Assembly (NCBI GenBank): GCA_910578285.1
Contig: CAJTQL010000010.1
Coordinates: 17,161-81,160, forward strand
Length of the DNA stretch: 64,000 nt
Source of the DNA: an uncultured Helicobacteraceae bacterium
GTDB lineage: Bacteria; Campylobacterota; Campylobacteria; Campylobacterales; Helicobacteraceae
Direction: 5' to 3'
Translations under genes and position numbers: made by a program
The notes under the pieces: generated by a model
The model's input: the letters and a program-made list of their open reading frames with translations, nothing else
What the model was told of the DNA's origin: nothing
Databases searched by the model: none
Part shown: positions 1 to 8,813 of the stretch, piece by piece
Layout: each line of letters starts with the position of its first letter
Position numbering within the stretch: the stretch's first letter is position 1

Positions 1-1088
1 GGGAGTGCTGCTGCAACATCTTTGCGAATCGTTGCTTGCATTTGCAGCCATGCAAAGGGGTCGGTGATGTCAAAACGTGATGTGGCAGCAGGCTTGGAAT
101 CGAACACATCATAAGCAATATTAAAGTTTTGTTTTTGTTTGAGTTTTTGGGTGGCATATAGCGCATAAATACTTGGAAATCCACTTTGTGCGAGCTTTTG
201 GAAATAGGCGGGATTCCCTGTTGCAAGGTAGAGCCAAAAATTGATTCTATCACGCATAATCGGGTCTTTGAGTTTTTTGGCAGAACGTTCAAAATATACA
301 ATTGCTTGTTTTTTTTGATTGAGTTTAAGAGCATTGAGCCCGAGATAAAACAGCACCTTAGAATCTGGAGCTGTAATTTTGGTTGTGTGCGCAAGCGATG
401 CATGGAGATTGGGATAATTGGGATTCATAATAATGATTTGCAACAATCGTGAGAATGCGCTATTGTTTTGATTGGCAAGCGATTCGAGTCGTTTGGGTGC
501 GATTTTTTGGTCAAGATATTTGACACGATAGGATAAATCGACACCATTAAAAATCTCGGCAAAGCGAGCAGGTGTGCTTTTGAGCAGGGTTGTGAGCGGC
601 GTTTTAGAAGCGAGAATCTGCATTTGTGATGCAAGTTTGGGATTGGTTTTTGCAATTTTTGTGGCGATTTCTTTGATTTTGTTTTGCGGCAATGTCGAAG
701 CGTCTGAAAGCTTGAGCGCATAGCCCATACATTGCGCATCTTGTTTGAGCAGCTCGCCTAAACTCATGCGTTGACAAATGGTTTTGCGTCCAAGTGTGGT
801 TTTGTTTTCAGATGTTTGGTTGCTTTTTTTGAAATATTTGCCAAAAAGCTGGCTGTTGTGGCGATGAATAAGCTTGTGCGCTGCATCTGCTTCTGCCTTG
901 CTAATGTCCTGCCCCAAAAAAATCCAAATATAAAAATCGCGCACGATTCCTTTGGGTTTGTTGCGCAAAAAATTGAGCGTGATTTTAGGTTGTGCTTCGG
1001 GCTTTGGAGAAAAAGGCACAATCGATTCGGCATATGCAAAGCAAATGAGCAACAAGAATGTGCAGCCCAAGCGCATTGCATGTGTCAT
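1..1088 (-). CDS. slt: soluble lytic murein transglycosylase, N-terminal part (cut by window edge)
   Basis: The reading frame runs leftward from an ATG at 1088 through position 1 without a stop, so only about 362 N-terminal residues are seen. The start of the translation has a hydrophobic signal segment (CTFLLLICFAYA), and the rest is a helix-rich, Lys/Gln/Asn-rich region like the superhelical N-terminal part of Slt70-type enzymes. These cleave the peptidoglycan glycan strand in the periplasm. The catalytic lysozyme-like domain would lie beyond the left edge, so assignment rests partly on gene order: gltX-yggT-slt is also found together in H. pylori (HP0643-HP0645). The ATG overlaps the yggT stop (ATGA). 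A second ATG at 1076 is an alternative start. Confidence 0.75.
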   Translation of the reverse strand, partial: MTHAMRLGCTFLLLICFAYAESIVPFSPKPEAQPKITLNFLRNKPKGIVRDFYIWIFLGQDISKAEADAAHKLIHRHNSQLFGKYFKKSNQTSENKTTLGRKTICQRMSLGELLKQDAQCMGYALKLSDASTLPQNKIKEIATKIAKTNPKLASQMQILASKTPLTTLLKSTPARFAEIFNGVDLSYRVKYLDQKIAPKRLESLANQNNSAFSRLLQIIIMNPNYPNLHASLAHTTKITAPDSKVLFYLGLNALKLNQKKQAIVYFERSAKKLKDPIMRDRINFWLYLATGNPAYFQKLAQSGFPSIYALYATQKLKQKQNFNIAYDVFDSKPAATSRFDITDPFAWLQMQATIRKDVAAAL

Positions 1089-1375
1089 CTAAGCCCGCCG
1101 ATGAGGAGATTGTTCAAGAAAACAATCAAAAATTGCAAGACAATCAATACGATAATTGGTGCAAGGTCGAGCCCGCCGATATTGGTTGGAATCTTGGAAC
1201 GAATAAAATGATAGACAGGTTCGGTGAGATTGCGTAAAATCTGAACGATAGGATTATAGGGGTCTGGGCGCACCCATGTAAGGAGCGCAGAGATAATCAC
1301 AATCCATGTATAAGCCCAAAGCAGCATGCTAATGGTGCTGACAATGGCTGCAAGCAGCGAATCGAAAATTAACAT
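1085..1375 (-). CDS. yggT: YggT family integral membrane protein
   Basis: A 96-residue protein with two hydrophobic stretches, one near the N terminus (IVSTISMLLWAYTWIVIISALL) and one near the C terminus (LAPIIVLIVLQFLIVFLNNLL), separated by a conserved RPDPYNPIVQILRNLTEPV loop. This is the YggT/YlmG pattern, a small inner-membrane family of uncertain role linked to cell envelope, division and osmotic phenotypes. The ATG at 1375 overlaps the gltX stop, and its own stop overlaps the slt ATG, so the three genes are translationally coupled. A longer frame to 1417 exists but would lie inside gltX. Confidence 0.85.
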   Translation of the reverse strand: MLIFDSLLAAIVSTISMLLWAYTWIVIISALLTWVRPDPYNPIVQILRNLTEPVYHFIRSKIPTNIGGLDLAPIIVLIVLQFLIVFLNNLLIGGLR

Positions 1376-2694
1376 TTTACCTCCTCTATACGTATGATGT
1401 CTTTGAGCATGCCCCAAATGAGCGGGTAGAGGTCGCTTAACTCTGGTCCTTCGAGTTTGCCTGTGAGCAGAATGCGTAATGGCTTAAAGAAATGTTTGCC
1501 TTTGAGATTGCTCTGTGTCATCAGCTCTTTTTTGAATGATTCAAAAGTGCTTAGGGCAGGGTGCAGCGAATCGAGCATGTGTGTGATATGGCTATACAAG
1601 CGCACAATCTCGTTTGCAAACTCGGGGAATGCTGCTGGATTTTTGGCGCAAAAGATGGGTGCTATGGCGTTGCGAATCTCATTGAGTGTGCTTGCTTCTT
1701 GGAGATAGAATCGCGCGAGCGCACCGATTTGTGGATTGCTGCTTTCGAGTAGATAGGCAAGCTCGCTATCGCTAAGCCGTTTGAAATGCTCACGATTGAG
1801 AAAGCGCAGCCGCTTGATGTCGAATTTCACGGCTGATTTGGTGATTTTGCCAATATCAAACCAAGCAATACTTTCTTTGAGTGTAAAAACTTCCATAGGC
1901 GGGTTGTTGCCCATGCTAATGAGATAATTCGCAATCGCTTGGGGCAAAAAGCCCTCTTCTAGCAGCCATTTCACGCTCGAGCTCTGCTCACGTTTGCTCA
2001 TCTTTTTGCCCTCTTCATTGAGGATAATGGGCAAATGCGCAAACTCAATGGGTAAATCACATTGCATAGCCTTGCGAATGAGAATCTGCTTGGGTGTGTT
2101 GGTTGTGTGGTCTTCGCCACGAACAATGAAGCGCACATCATAAAGCACATCATCAACGGCGCATGCAAAATTATAGGTGGGCATTCCATTCGCGCGCAAA
2201 ATCACAAAGCTATCGATTTCGTTTGCATTAAATGTCAGCAATCCCTTGATTTTGTCTGTGTAGCACACATCGGCTTTTGCACCATGCAATCGCACAACGG
2301 GTGTGGGATTGGAATCCTTTTCTTGTTCGCTCCATGAATCTTCGTAGCGAAAGGCATGTTTGGATTCTTTTGCTTCTTCGCGCTTTTTGTCCAAAAATTC
2401 TTCTGTGCAATAGCATAAAAATGCCTTGCCACTTTTGAGCAGATGATCGGCTATCATTTGATGATGATGGAGATTCTCGCTTTGATAGACGAGCTTATCC
2501 CAGAAGATTCCAAAAAGCGTGAGCATTTGCAAGATTTCTTTGTCTTTGCCTTCAATATTGCGTTCAACATCAGTATCTTCAATGCGCAATAAAAATTCCT
2601 CATTGCGCTGTTTAGCGAGGATATAATTGAAAATAGCAGCCCGCAGATTGCCAATGTGCATATCCCCTGTAGGACTTGGAGCAAAACGTAGCAT
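1369..2694 (-). CDS. gltX: glutamyl-tRNA synthetase (second GluRS, probably tRNA-Gln-directed)
   Basis: A 441-residue class I aminoacyl-tRNA synthetase. The HIGH-type motif is HIGN at residues 13-16 after an N terminus of the form RFAPSPTGDMHIGN, and the KMSKR loop follows later as EEGKKMSKREQ. Helicobacter genomes carry two GluRS enzymes. In H. pylori the copy encoded next to yggT and slt (HP0643, GluRS2) charges tRNA-Gln with glutamate for the transamidation route, and this gene has the same neighbours and N terminus. The tRNA-Gln specificity is inferred from that synteny, not read from the sequence. A GGGAG Shine-Dalgarno precedes the ATG. Confidence 0.93.
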   Translation of the reverse strand: MLRFAPSPTGDMHIGNLRAAIFNYILAKQRNEEFLLRIEDTDVERNIEGKDKEILQMLTLFGIFWDKLVYQSENLHHHQMIADHLLKSGKAFLCYCTEEFLDKKREEAKESKHAFRYEDSWSEQEKDSNPTPVVRLHGAKADVCYTDKIKGLLTFNANEIDSFVILRANGMPTYNFACAVDDVLYDVRFIVRGEDHTTNTPKQILIRKAMQCDLPIEFAHLPIILNEEGKKMSKREQSSSVKWLLEEGFLPQAIANYLISMGNNPPMEVFTLKESIAWFDIGKITKSAVKFDIKRLRFLNREHFKRLSDSELAYLLESSNPQIGALARFYLQEASTLNEIRNAIAPIFCAKNPAAFPEFANEIVRLYSHITHMLDSLHPALSTFESFKKELMTQSNLKGKHFFKPLRILLTGKLEGPELSDLYPLIWGMLKDIIRIEEVKC

Positions 2695-2744
2695 TCCATC
2701 TCCCTTGTTAAAATCTATAGGATTGTAGCATATTAGGCTGAAAC

Positions 2745-3503
2745 TTACTCTGTGATGGTATATTTTAAAATGAAGGCTTGATCTTTTTTCTCGACACCAA
2801 TGAGCTCAAAATGCTCAAATTCAAAGTCGAGCAATCCCCAACCTTTGTTGCCGCTTAGTAAAAATTCGCTTGCGACTTGGCGCAAGAAATGCCCGCGGTA
2901 GAGTTTGGCATAGTGGCTCATTTTTTTGCCATTTTTGTAGAATCTGGGGATATAGTGGTATGTTTTGGGCATATAGAATTTTTGGTAAAATTCCGCGCGT
3001 AAATCCAACACTTCTTCTTTGCCAATCCAGCTATCAAGCTCATGCTCAAAATTTGCATAATAATCTTTAAGCTCATATCCATTCACAAAAGTGCCTTGTT
3101 TGAGGCGGTAGAACGGAATTTTGTCGCCTCCTTTGAGCACACCAAAGAGATTGGAGAACACGATGACATATTCAAACAAAAGATTTTGGATATGCTTTTC
3201 TTGGTTTTCGATGTCAAGCGCCTGATATGCCACACCATCATAGAGGCGCAGAGCCTCTATTGTGGGGCTTGTGCAGAGGTTTTGGCACATCGTGAGCATG
3301 CTTTCATCGATTCGCTTCGTGCCAAACAGCTGCCCGAGAGTTTTCTTGTCTTTGAGTGATTCGAGATAGATAGCGATGATTTGGGCACGCAAACTTTTGT
3401 TAGCCCCCGCAAAGCTAAGCGATTCGAGTGCAAGTGGCGGGTAGAGATTGAATTTATAATGCAAAAAATTTTTGCCCTCACTTGGGTTAAAGAGTGCAAT
3501 CAT
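2745..3503 (-). CDS. yaaA: YaaA family peroxide-stress protein (DUF328)
   Basis: A 252-residue protein beginning MIALFNPSEGKNF and containing the YaaA hallmarks ALRLYDGVAYQAL, SNLFGVLKGGDKIPFYRLKQG and KKMSHYAKLYRGHFLRQ. In E. coli YaaA limits free intracellular iron and protects DNA during peroxide stress. The frame is open 189 bp further upstream, but that extension would lie inside the preceding gene and does not resemble the family. The chosen ATG at 3503 overlaps the preceding gene by 17 bp. It belongs to a minus-strand run leading into gltX. Confidence 0.85.
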   Translation of the reverse strand: MIALFNPSEGKNFLHYKFNLYPPLALESLSFAGANKSLRAQIIAIYLESLKDKKTLGQLFGTKRIDESMLTMCQNLCTSPTIEALRLYDGVAYQALDIENQEKHIQNLLFEYVIVFSNLFGVLKGGDKIPFYRLKQGTFVNGYELKDYYANFEHELDSWIGKEEVLDLRAEFYQKFYMPKTYHYIPRFYKNGKKMSHYAKLYRGHFLRQVASEFLLSGNKGWGLLDFEFEHFELIGVEKKDQAFILKYTITE

Positions 3504-3867
3504 CGAGCGTCCTTTGGGTGGATTCAAAAGGAGGAATGGGAATTTGTCGTGCTTTTGCAAAAAAAGAAAAATAGAGCACATAGAGCAATGCACCGAGAAT
3601 GCCACATGCGATTCCAAGCAAAAACAGACCGGGGCTAAAGATTTTGCGCTCGGCACAAAGCCCTTGCTCGCTTTGTGTGAGTGCAAACGCATTGCCTTCT
3701 AAGAATATGCGCAATTGCTGTTCATATTCGTTTGCGGTGTTGCATGTGTTGCGCAAGGATTGTGCATGTTGGGTAATCGTTTGGGCATTGCGCGATAAGT
3801 GCTGTTTCTCGGCGAAGAGTGAGAGGATTCCTAAAAAAAATGATAGGGCAACCACGATGAAGAACAT
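3487..3867 (-). CDS. small membrane protein of unknown function
   Basis: A 126-residue protein I do not recognise. It has an N-terminal hydrophobic segment (residues 2-19), a polar, Gln/Asn-rich, probably helical stretch with two Cys, then a second hydrophobic segment at about residues 79-104, and a short Pro-rich tail. This suggests two transmembrane helices with a periplasmic loop. It sits between the Fic-type gene and yaaA, 9 bp after the former and overlapping the latter. The codons for FF near the N terminus fall in an 8-base A run on the plus strand (3833-3840). No strong Shine-Dalgarno is visible, so the start is uncertain. Confidence 0.6.
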   Translation of the reverse strand: MFFIVVALSFFLGILSLFAEKQHLSRNAQTITQHAQSLRNTCNTANEYEQQLRIFLEGNAFALTQSEQGLCAERKIFSPGLFLLGIACGILGALLYVLYFSFFAKARQIPIPPFESTQRTLDDCTL

Positions 3868-3876
3868 TGCATGCTT

Positions 3877-4737
3877 CTAGTGTGCAGCTAGTGCTTTTGT
3901 GTGTGCGGTGAGCAGCGCGCGTAAAGGAGCGCAATCGCCAAAAATAGCGGTGTTTAAGGCGGGTTTTAGGCTTTTTTGCATGGCAAAAAAACAGAGCTCA
4001 TAGCCACAACGCGAGGCGAGCTCACCTACAAACAGGCGAATGACGCGTCCATTGCCCTCGCGAAAGGGTTGCAGAGATTCAAGGTCGGCGTAAAATCCGC
4101 AGAGCGCATCGAAAAACATGTCGGCTGTTAGATTTGCAAAATAGTGTTCATTGTGCAACATTCCAAATAGAATCTGCGATTCTTTGGGCAATAGCGCGCC
4201 TATGCAAAACTGCATATCGTCTCTGCCAAACTGCCCCATAAGTTCCATATCATAGCGGTCAAGCCCTGCAAAACGATATACATCGGCAAACATAGCTTTG
4301 TGAATCTCTTTGAGCAGTGCATAGTTCAATGTGCCACGTAGCTTGCCGCTAATACGTAGCAGTAGCTCGCGCTTGGTTGAAAGAGATGTTTCTTTGACTT
4401 GCAATTCAATCAGGCTGCTTGGGCAGAGCGGGCTAGAGTGAAGCAAATCTTTGGTGAAAGAATCGGGTTTGCTCGCGAAGAGTTTACCCATTGCGATGAG
4501 GTAGTTGTGCGGCATTGATTCGGCAAAGCGTTGTAAATCCTTGGCAATGAGATTCTCAATCCGTGCGCCTTTCAGCAGGCTGACTAGGTCGGCGATATTG
4601 TCTTCGCTTGCAAAGCGTCCATCGAGCGCATGGTTGCTAATCACGGCAAGCAAAAGGTTGTATTGGAGCGCGTTGAGGTGATGTTGATGAGCGTCCAAAA
4701 AACCTTTTGAATCTCGAAAACTATACGATTCGCCCAT
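3877..4737 (-). CDS. Fic/DOC domain protein with substituted catalytic histidine
   Basis: A 286-residue protein with a Fic fold in its C-terminal half: an upstream AMFADVYRFAG block (about residues 148-158) and the signature QPFREGNGRVIR at residues 223-234. Fic enzymes use HxFx(D/E)GNGRxxR to transfer AMP or related groups to Ser, Thr or Tyr hydroxyls, with the first His as the base. Here that His is Gln223 (codon CAA at 4071-4069), while Phe, Glu, Gly-Asn-Gly-Arg and the distal Arg remain. AMPylation is therefore probably lost or altered, although ATP binding may persist. No adjacent antitoxin or clear inhibitory helix is seen. It lies 10 bp after ppk. Confidence 0.8.
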   Translation of the reverse strand: MGESYSFRDSKGFLDAHQHHLNALQYNLLLAVISNHALDGRFASEDNIADLVSLLKGARIENLIAKDLQRFAESMPHNYLIAMGKLFASKPDSFTKDLLHSSPLCPSSLIELQVKETSLSTKRELLLRISGKLRGTLNYALLKEIHKAMFADVYRFAGLDRYDMELMGQFGRDDMQFCIGALLPKESQILFGMLHNEHYFANLTADMFFDALCGFYADLESLQPFREGNGRVIRLFVGELASRCGYELCFFAMQKSLKPALNTAIFGDCAPLRALLTAHTKALAAH

Positions 4738-4747
4738 GAGATGCCTC

Positions 4748-6829
4748 TTAACTCTCTTTAAGCATTCTTTGGGCGAGCTTTTTCATGCGGCTATTTTCTT
4801 TGTCGAGCCGCGATTCGGAATTAACGATTTCTTCAAACATCTTTTGCGAATTGATATTCTTTGTGCCGTCCAAATGCGTATATGTGCCATCAGATTGCAG
4901 CTCTGAAGCTTGTGTGTCATCTTCAAGTTGGAGTTTGAGGATACCAAACAATCTTCCTGCGACTTGTTCATTAATTGCAGGAGTCATGATTTCAATCCGA
5001 CGTTCAAGATTTCGGGGCATCAAATCTGCGCTCGCAAAGTAGATTTGTGGCAAGGCATTTTTAAAATAGTAAATTCGCGCATGCTCAAGATATTTGCCAA
5101 TAATCGAAATCACACGGATATTTTCGCTGATTCCGGGAACTTTGGGGCGCAAGCAGCAGATTCCGCGCACGATAAGGTCGATTTTGACGCCAGCACACGA
5201 GGCTTTATAGAGTGCACGGATAATGTCGACATCAACAACAGAATTTGCTTTAAGGACAATGCGTCCTTCAGTGCCTGCTTTTGTCTCTGCCTCGATGAGT
5301 GCAAGCAATTTTTGCTTGATTTGTAATGGGGCGATATAGAGTGTGTCAAGCCGCGAGCGATGTGTGAATCCTGAGAGATTGTGGAAAAATTTTGTGGCAT
5401 CTTTTGTGAGCGCACGATTGGAGCTCATAAAGCTAATATCTGTATAAATTTTTGCTGTTGCAGGGTTGTAGTTGCCTGTGCTAAGATGGATATATTCATG
5501 AATCGTATCGCCCACTTTGCGTACAACAAGTGCAATTTTGGCATGCACTTTGAGCCCGGGGACGCCATAAATCACATGCGCGCCCGCTGTCTCAAGCGCA
5601 CGCGCCCAGTGGAGATTATTCTCTTCGTCAAAACGTGCTTTGAGCTCGACAAGCGCGCTGACTTGCTTGCCATTCTCGGCAGCTTCGATGAGTGCTTTGA
5701 CAATCGGCGAATTTTTACCCACGCGATAGAGTGTCATGCGAATCGAATACACATCGGGGTCTTTTGCTGCTGCTTGAATGAGTTGCACTACAGGCTCGAA
5801 GCTTTCATAAGGGTGGAACATAATCACATCATTCTCATCAAGCACACGGAAGATGTTTGCTTCCAAGTCCATTGGGGGCAGAATCTTGGGATTGTAGGGC
5901 GAGAATGTGAGATGTGGAAAGTTTTTATTACCAATCACCTCCCACAATGCGTTGAGGTTAATGGGCACAGCGCAGCGGTAGATGTCATCAGGATGTACTT
6001 TGAGATGACTATTGAGGAAAATCATGAGCTCCTCGCTCGCGTTGCTTGCGACTTCGAGGCGGATAATTTCGCCTTTTTTGCGCGCCTTTAGCCCTTCTTG
6101 CATGAGCTCCATAAAATCATCGGCTTCTTCTTCTTCGATTTCCATATCAGCATTACGCGTTACTTTGAACGGCACATATTCGAGGGCTTTGTAGCCGATG
6201 AATAATTCATCGATGAATTCGCCCACGATTGTTTCAATCGGTAGGTAGTTGTTGTCTTCGAATTGCACAAATCGGGGCAGCATACGCGGAATGCGAACCA
6301 TGCCATATTTGATTTCATCTTTATTTGTGTTGCTCTGAAGCTTGACGGCTATGGCAAAACTTAGGTTGTTCAGATGTGGGAATGGGTGGGTGGAATCAAC
6401 AGCAATCGGAATCACCATGGGATAGAGATGAGTCTCAAAATATTCCTTAAAATCTGCTTTTTTGCGGCGGTCATTTTGAGCAAAATTACGCACTTTGAGC
6501 CCCTCTTTGTCGAGCTCGCCCATTAACTCAAAATACAATCGCTCAAGCTCTTCGCGCTCGACATGCAGATAGTGGCGGATTTCTTTAAGCTGTTGCAACG
6601 GCGTGAGGCGGTCTGCGCCGCTCTCGGTAATGCGTGCTTCATAGAGTCGTTTGAGGCCTGCCACACGAATCATATAAAATTCATCGAGATTCGTTGCGTA
6701 GATTGCAAGAAATTTGAGACGTTCTAAAAGTGGACTATGCTGATTCTTTGCTTCGCGTAAAACGCGTGTGTTGAATTGCAACCAAGAAAGCTCGCGATTG
6801 ATGTAATTTTGTGGATCTGTAAAATTCAT
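4748..6829 (-). CDS. ppk: polyphosphate kinase 1
   Basis: A 693-residue PPK1, full length for the family. It opens with the N-domain signature YINRELSWLQFNTRVL and carries the two catalytic-domain His motifs, GLKVHAKIA and the later HLSTGNYNP, one of which is phosphorylated during catalysis. The enzyme polymerises ATP gamma-phosphate into polyphosphate, which in Helicobacter and Campylobacter relatives supports stress survival. It is the first gene of a long minus-strand run (fic, membrane protein, yaaA, gltX, yggT, slt). A run of eight G residues (sense strand) ends one base before the ATG and covers the place where the ribosome-binding site should be. Confidence 0.97.
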   Translation of the reverse strand: MNFTDPQNYINRELSWLQFNTRVLREAKNQHSPLLERLKFLAIYATNLDEFYMIRVAGLKRLYEARITESGADRLTPLQQLKEIRHYLHVEREELERLYFELMGELDKEGLKVRNFAQNDRRKKADFKEYFETHLYPMVIPIAVDSTHPFPHLNNLSFAIAVKLQSNTNKDEIKYGMVRIPRMLPRFVQFEDNNYLPIETIVGEFIDELFIGYKALEYVPFKVTRNADMEIEEEEADDFMELMQEGLKARKKGEIIRLEVASNASEELMIFLNSHLKVHPDDIYRCAVPINLNALWEVIGNKNFPHLTFSPYNPKILPPMDLEANIFRVLDENDVIMFHPYESFEPVVQLIQAAAKDPDVYSIRMTLYRVGKNSPIVKALIEAAENGKQVSALVELKARFDEENNLHWARALETAGAHVIYGVPGLKVHAKIALVVRKVGDTIHEYIHLSTGNYNPATAKIYTDISFMSSNRALTKDATKFFHNLSGFTHRSRLDTLYIAPLQIKQKLLALIEAETKAGTEGRIVLKANSVVDVDIIRALYKASCAGVKIDLIVRGICCLRPKVPGISENIRVISIIGKYLEHARIYYFKNALPQIYFASADLMPRNLERRIEIMTPAINEQVAGRLFGILKLQLEDDTQASELQSDGTYTHLDGTKNINSQKMFEEIVNSESRLDKENSRMKKLAQRMLKES

Positions 6830-6830
6830 A

Positions 6831-6838
6831 CCCCCCCC
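6831..6838 (-). repeat. G8 homopolymer immediately upstream of ppk
   Basis: Eight consecutive C on the plus strand, G8 in the ppk sense direction, followed by T and then the ppk ATG. It replaces the normal Shine-Dalgarno, so slippage could change initiation efficiency. Confidence 0.8.
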
Positions 6839-6903
6839 TTAGATTAAATTTTTTGAGTGTAGCACAAATATGATTTAATGCAACTGAAATAAGCGGCAAG
6901 CCC

Positions 6904-8124
6904 CTATTCATGGCGCAAAGCCTCGATGGGGTTGAGCCTTGAGGCGCGGCGAGCGGGCAGATAGCCGAACACAACGCCGATTGCACCTGAAAAGAGAAAT
7001 GCAATACTCGCGATTCCCCAATTGAACACAAATGGAATGTCGAGCCAGATTCGGCTCACAAACCATGCGATAAAAAAGGCGAGCACAATGCCAATGAGCC
7101 CACCAAGCGCAGAAAGCGTGAGCGATTCGATGAGAAATTGCAAGAGCACTTCTTTTTGCAATGCACCAATGGCGAGCCGCGTGCCAATTTCTTTCGTGCG
7201 CTCCGTAACCGACACGAGCATGATGTTCATGATTCCGATTCCGCCCACAATGAGGCTCACGCCTGCAATCGCACCGACAAACATTGTCATGCGGCTTGTT
7301 GTTTGTTGGATTGTCTCAAGAATCTGTCTGGTGTCGTGAATGTCAAAATTGTCCTTTTGCCCCTTGCGCACGCCACGAATGGCGCGGAACAATGTGCTAA
7401 TCGTTTCACTCGCCTGCACAGAATCAATTCCGTCATGAAGCGAAACCATAATTTGTTTGATATTGTAGAGATTATCGCTTTTTTCGATGCTTGTGCGGTA
7501 GGCTTTTGGGGGCATAAAAATGCCATTGTCAGAATCGCTGCCCATGCTTTGTCCTTTTGCGGCAAAAACGCCCACGCATTCGCATGTGATTGAGCCTACC
7601 TTGATTCGATTTCCAAGTGGACTTTCGTTCCCAAATAGCGTGTTGTGCACCGTTGCGCCCAAAATGCAGCTGTTGCTGCCCGCTTTGAGCTCGTCTTCTC
7701 GAAAGATTCTGCCTTGCGCAATCTGCCAATTTTCGATGATGAAATATTCAGGCTCAACGCCATAAATTTCGGTGAGAATGTTATTATCGCGATATTGCAC
7801 CAAGGCGTTTATATGCATGACGGGCGCGATGAGATTCACAAAGCCCATTGTCTGTGCCTTGAGCGCTTCAAATTCATTCAGGCTAAACTTGCGCCGCTCG
7901 CTGCTTGTGGTGTTTGCGCCAATAGAGCGCGAGGGGACGATAAACAATGTGTTGCTGCCAAGGCTGCTAAGGTTTTTGGTAATCGATTCTGTTGTGCCGT
8001 TGCCAAGCGAAATCATCACAATGACCGAGCATACGCCGATAATGATGCCAAGCATTGTGAGGATTGCACGCAAAAAATTGCGCTGAATCTGCCGAAACGC
8101 GAGAAAAAATGCGTTAAGAATCAT
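6904..8124 (-). CDS. macB: MacB-like ABC transporter permease
   Basis: A 406-residue permease with the MacB/FtsX layout: one N-terminal transmembrane helix after QIQRNFLRAILTMLGIIIGV, a large periplasmic MacB core domain (about residues 45-260), and three C-terminal helices ending in GYLPARRASRLNPIEALRHE. In E. coli ATPase and permease are one polypeptide; here the ATPase is the separate upstream gene, overlapping by 4 bp (ATGA). With that ATPase, the adaptor at 8813 and the outer-membrane factor at 10085 it should form a tripartite exporter that drives periplasmic substrates, for example macrolides, siderophores or peptides, out of the cell. Substrate unknown. Confidence 0.88.
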   Translation of the reverse strand: MILNAFFLAFRQIQRNFLRAILTMLGIIIGVCSVIVMISLGNGTTESITKNLSSLGSNTLFIVPSRSIGANTTSSERRKFSLNEFEALKAQTMGFVNLIAPVMHINALVQYRDNNILTEIYGVEPEYFIIENWQIAQGRIFREDELKAGSNSCILGATVHNTLFGNESPLGNRIKVGSITCECVGVFAAKGQSMGSDSDNGIFMPPKAYRTSIEKSDNLYNIKQIMVSLHDGIDSVQASETISTLFRAIRGVRKGQKDNFDIHDTRQILETIQQTTSRMTMFVGAIAGVSLIVGGIGIMNIMLVSVTERTKEIGTRLAIGALQKEVLLQFLIESLTLSALGGLIGIVLAFFIAWFVSRIWLDIPFVFNWGIASIAFLFSGAIGVVFGYLPARRASRLNPIEALRHE

Positions 8125-8813
8125 GACATTTCCTTCGAATCATGTTGTAATTGCCCATCGAGAAAATGGAGCTCACGGCTTGCATAATGCGCCATTTCCG
8201 GCTCGTGGGTTACCATAAGAATCGTGATTCCAAGATCGCGATTGAGCGCACACAGAATCTGCATAATCTCCTCGCTGCGTTGTGTGTCGAGGTTGCCTGT
8301 GGGCTCATCAGCGAGTAAGAACTGCGGTTTTGCCGCAATCGCCCGCGCAATTGCCACGCGCTGCTGCTGCCCGCCGCTTAGCTCGTTGCTAAGGTGTTCG
8401 CTCCATTGGCGCAAGCCCACACGTTCAAGTGCATCGAGCGATAATCTTTGTCGCTCTTTTTTGGGCACTTGGCGATAGAGTAGTGGCAGCTCGACATTTT
8501 CAAGCGCTGTTGTGCGAGGCAACAGATTAAACCCCTGAAAAATAAATCCAATATAATATCTTCGTAAAAGTGCGCGTTCATTGAGCGAGAGGTCAAATAC
8601 GCTCACATCACCAAACTCATAACGTCCACTATTTGCCGTATCAAGGCAGCCCAAAATGTTTGCCATTGTACTTTTACCGCTCCCACTTGGACCCATAAGC
8701 GCGACAAACTCGCCTTCATCGATTGCAAGATTCACGCCACGCAATGCCTGAAATTCGTTTGGCGGCTTACCATAAGTTTTGACAATATTGGTGAGTGTGA
8801 TGAGTTGCGCCAT
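8121..8813 (-). CDS. ABC transporter ATP-binding protein (MacB/LolD type)
   Basis: A 230-residue ATPase with Walker A GPSGSGKST, Q-loop FQGFNLL, signature LSGGQQQRVAIARA, Walker B FLLADEPTGNLD and the H-loop in MVTHEPEMAHYA. The PTGNLD variant and the length match MacB/LolD-type enzymes that power mechanotransmission transporters rather than importers. It overlaps the adaptor gene by 1 bp and the permease by 4 bp, so all three are probably made in fixed proportion. Confidence 0.92.
   Translation of the reverse strand: MAQLITLTNIVKTYGKPPNEFQALRGVNLAIDEGEFVALMGPSGSGKSTMANILGCLDTANSGRYEFGDVSVFDLSLNERALLRRYYIGFIFQGFNLLPRTTALENVELPLLYRQVPKKERQRLSLDALERVGLRQWSEHLSNELSGGQQQRVAIARAIAAKPQFLLADEPTGNLDTQRSEEIMQILCALNRDLGITILMVTHEPEMAHYASRELHFLDGQLQHDSKEMS

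Noticed and set aside
764..1081. 105-codon minus-strand frame and its neighbour at 425-739
   Set aside because: Out of frame with slt, whose own frame is open throughout and carries a signal peptide.
771..1211. 146-codon plus-strand frame
   Set aside because: Lies antisense to slt and yggT, with no ribosome-binding site and no family features.
5381..6091. 236-codon plus-strand frame antisense to ppk
   Set aside because: Shadow of a strongly coding ppk frame; Cys/His-rich translation without motifs.
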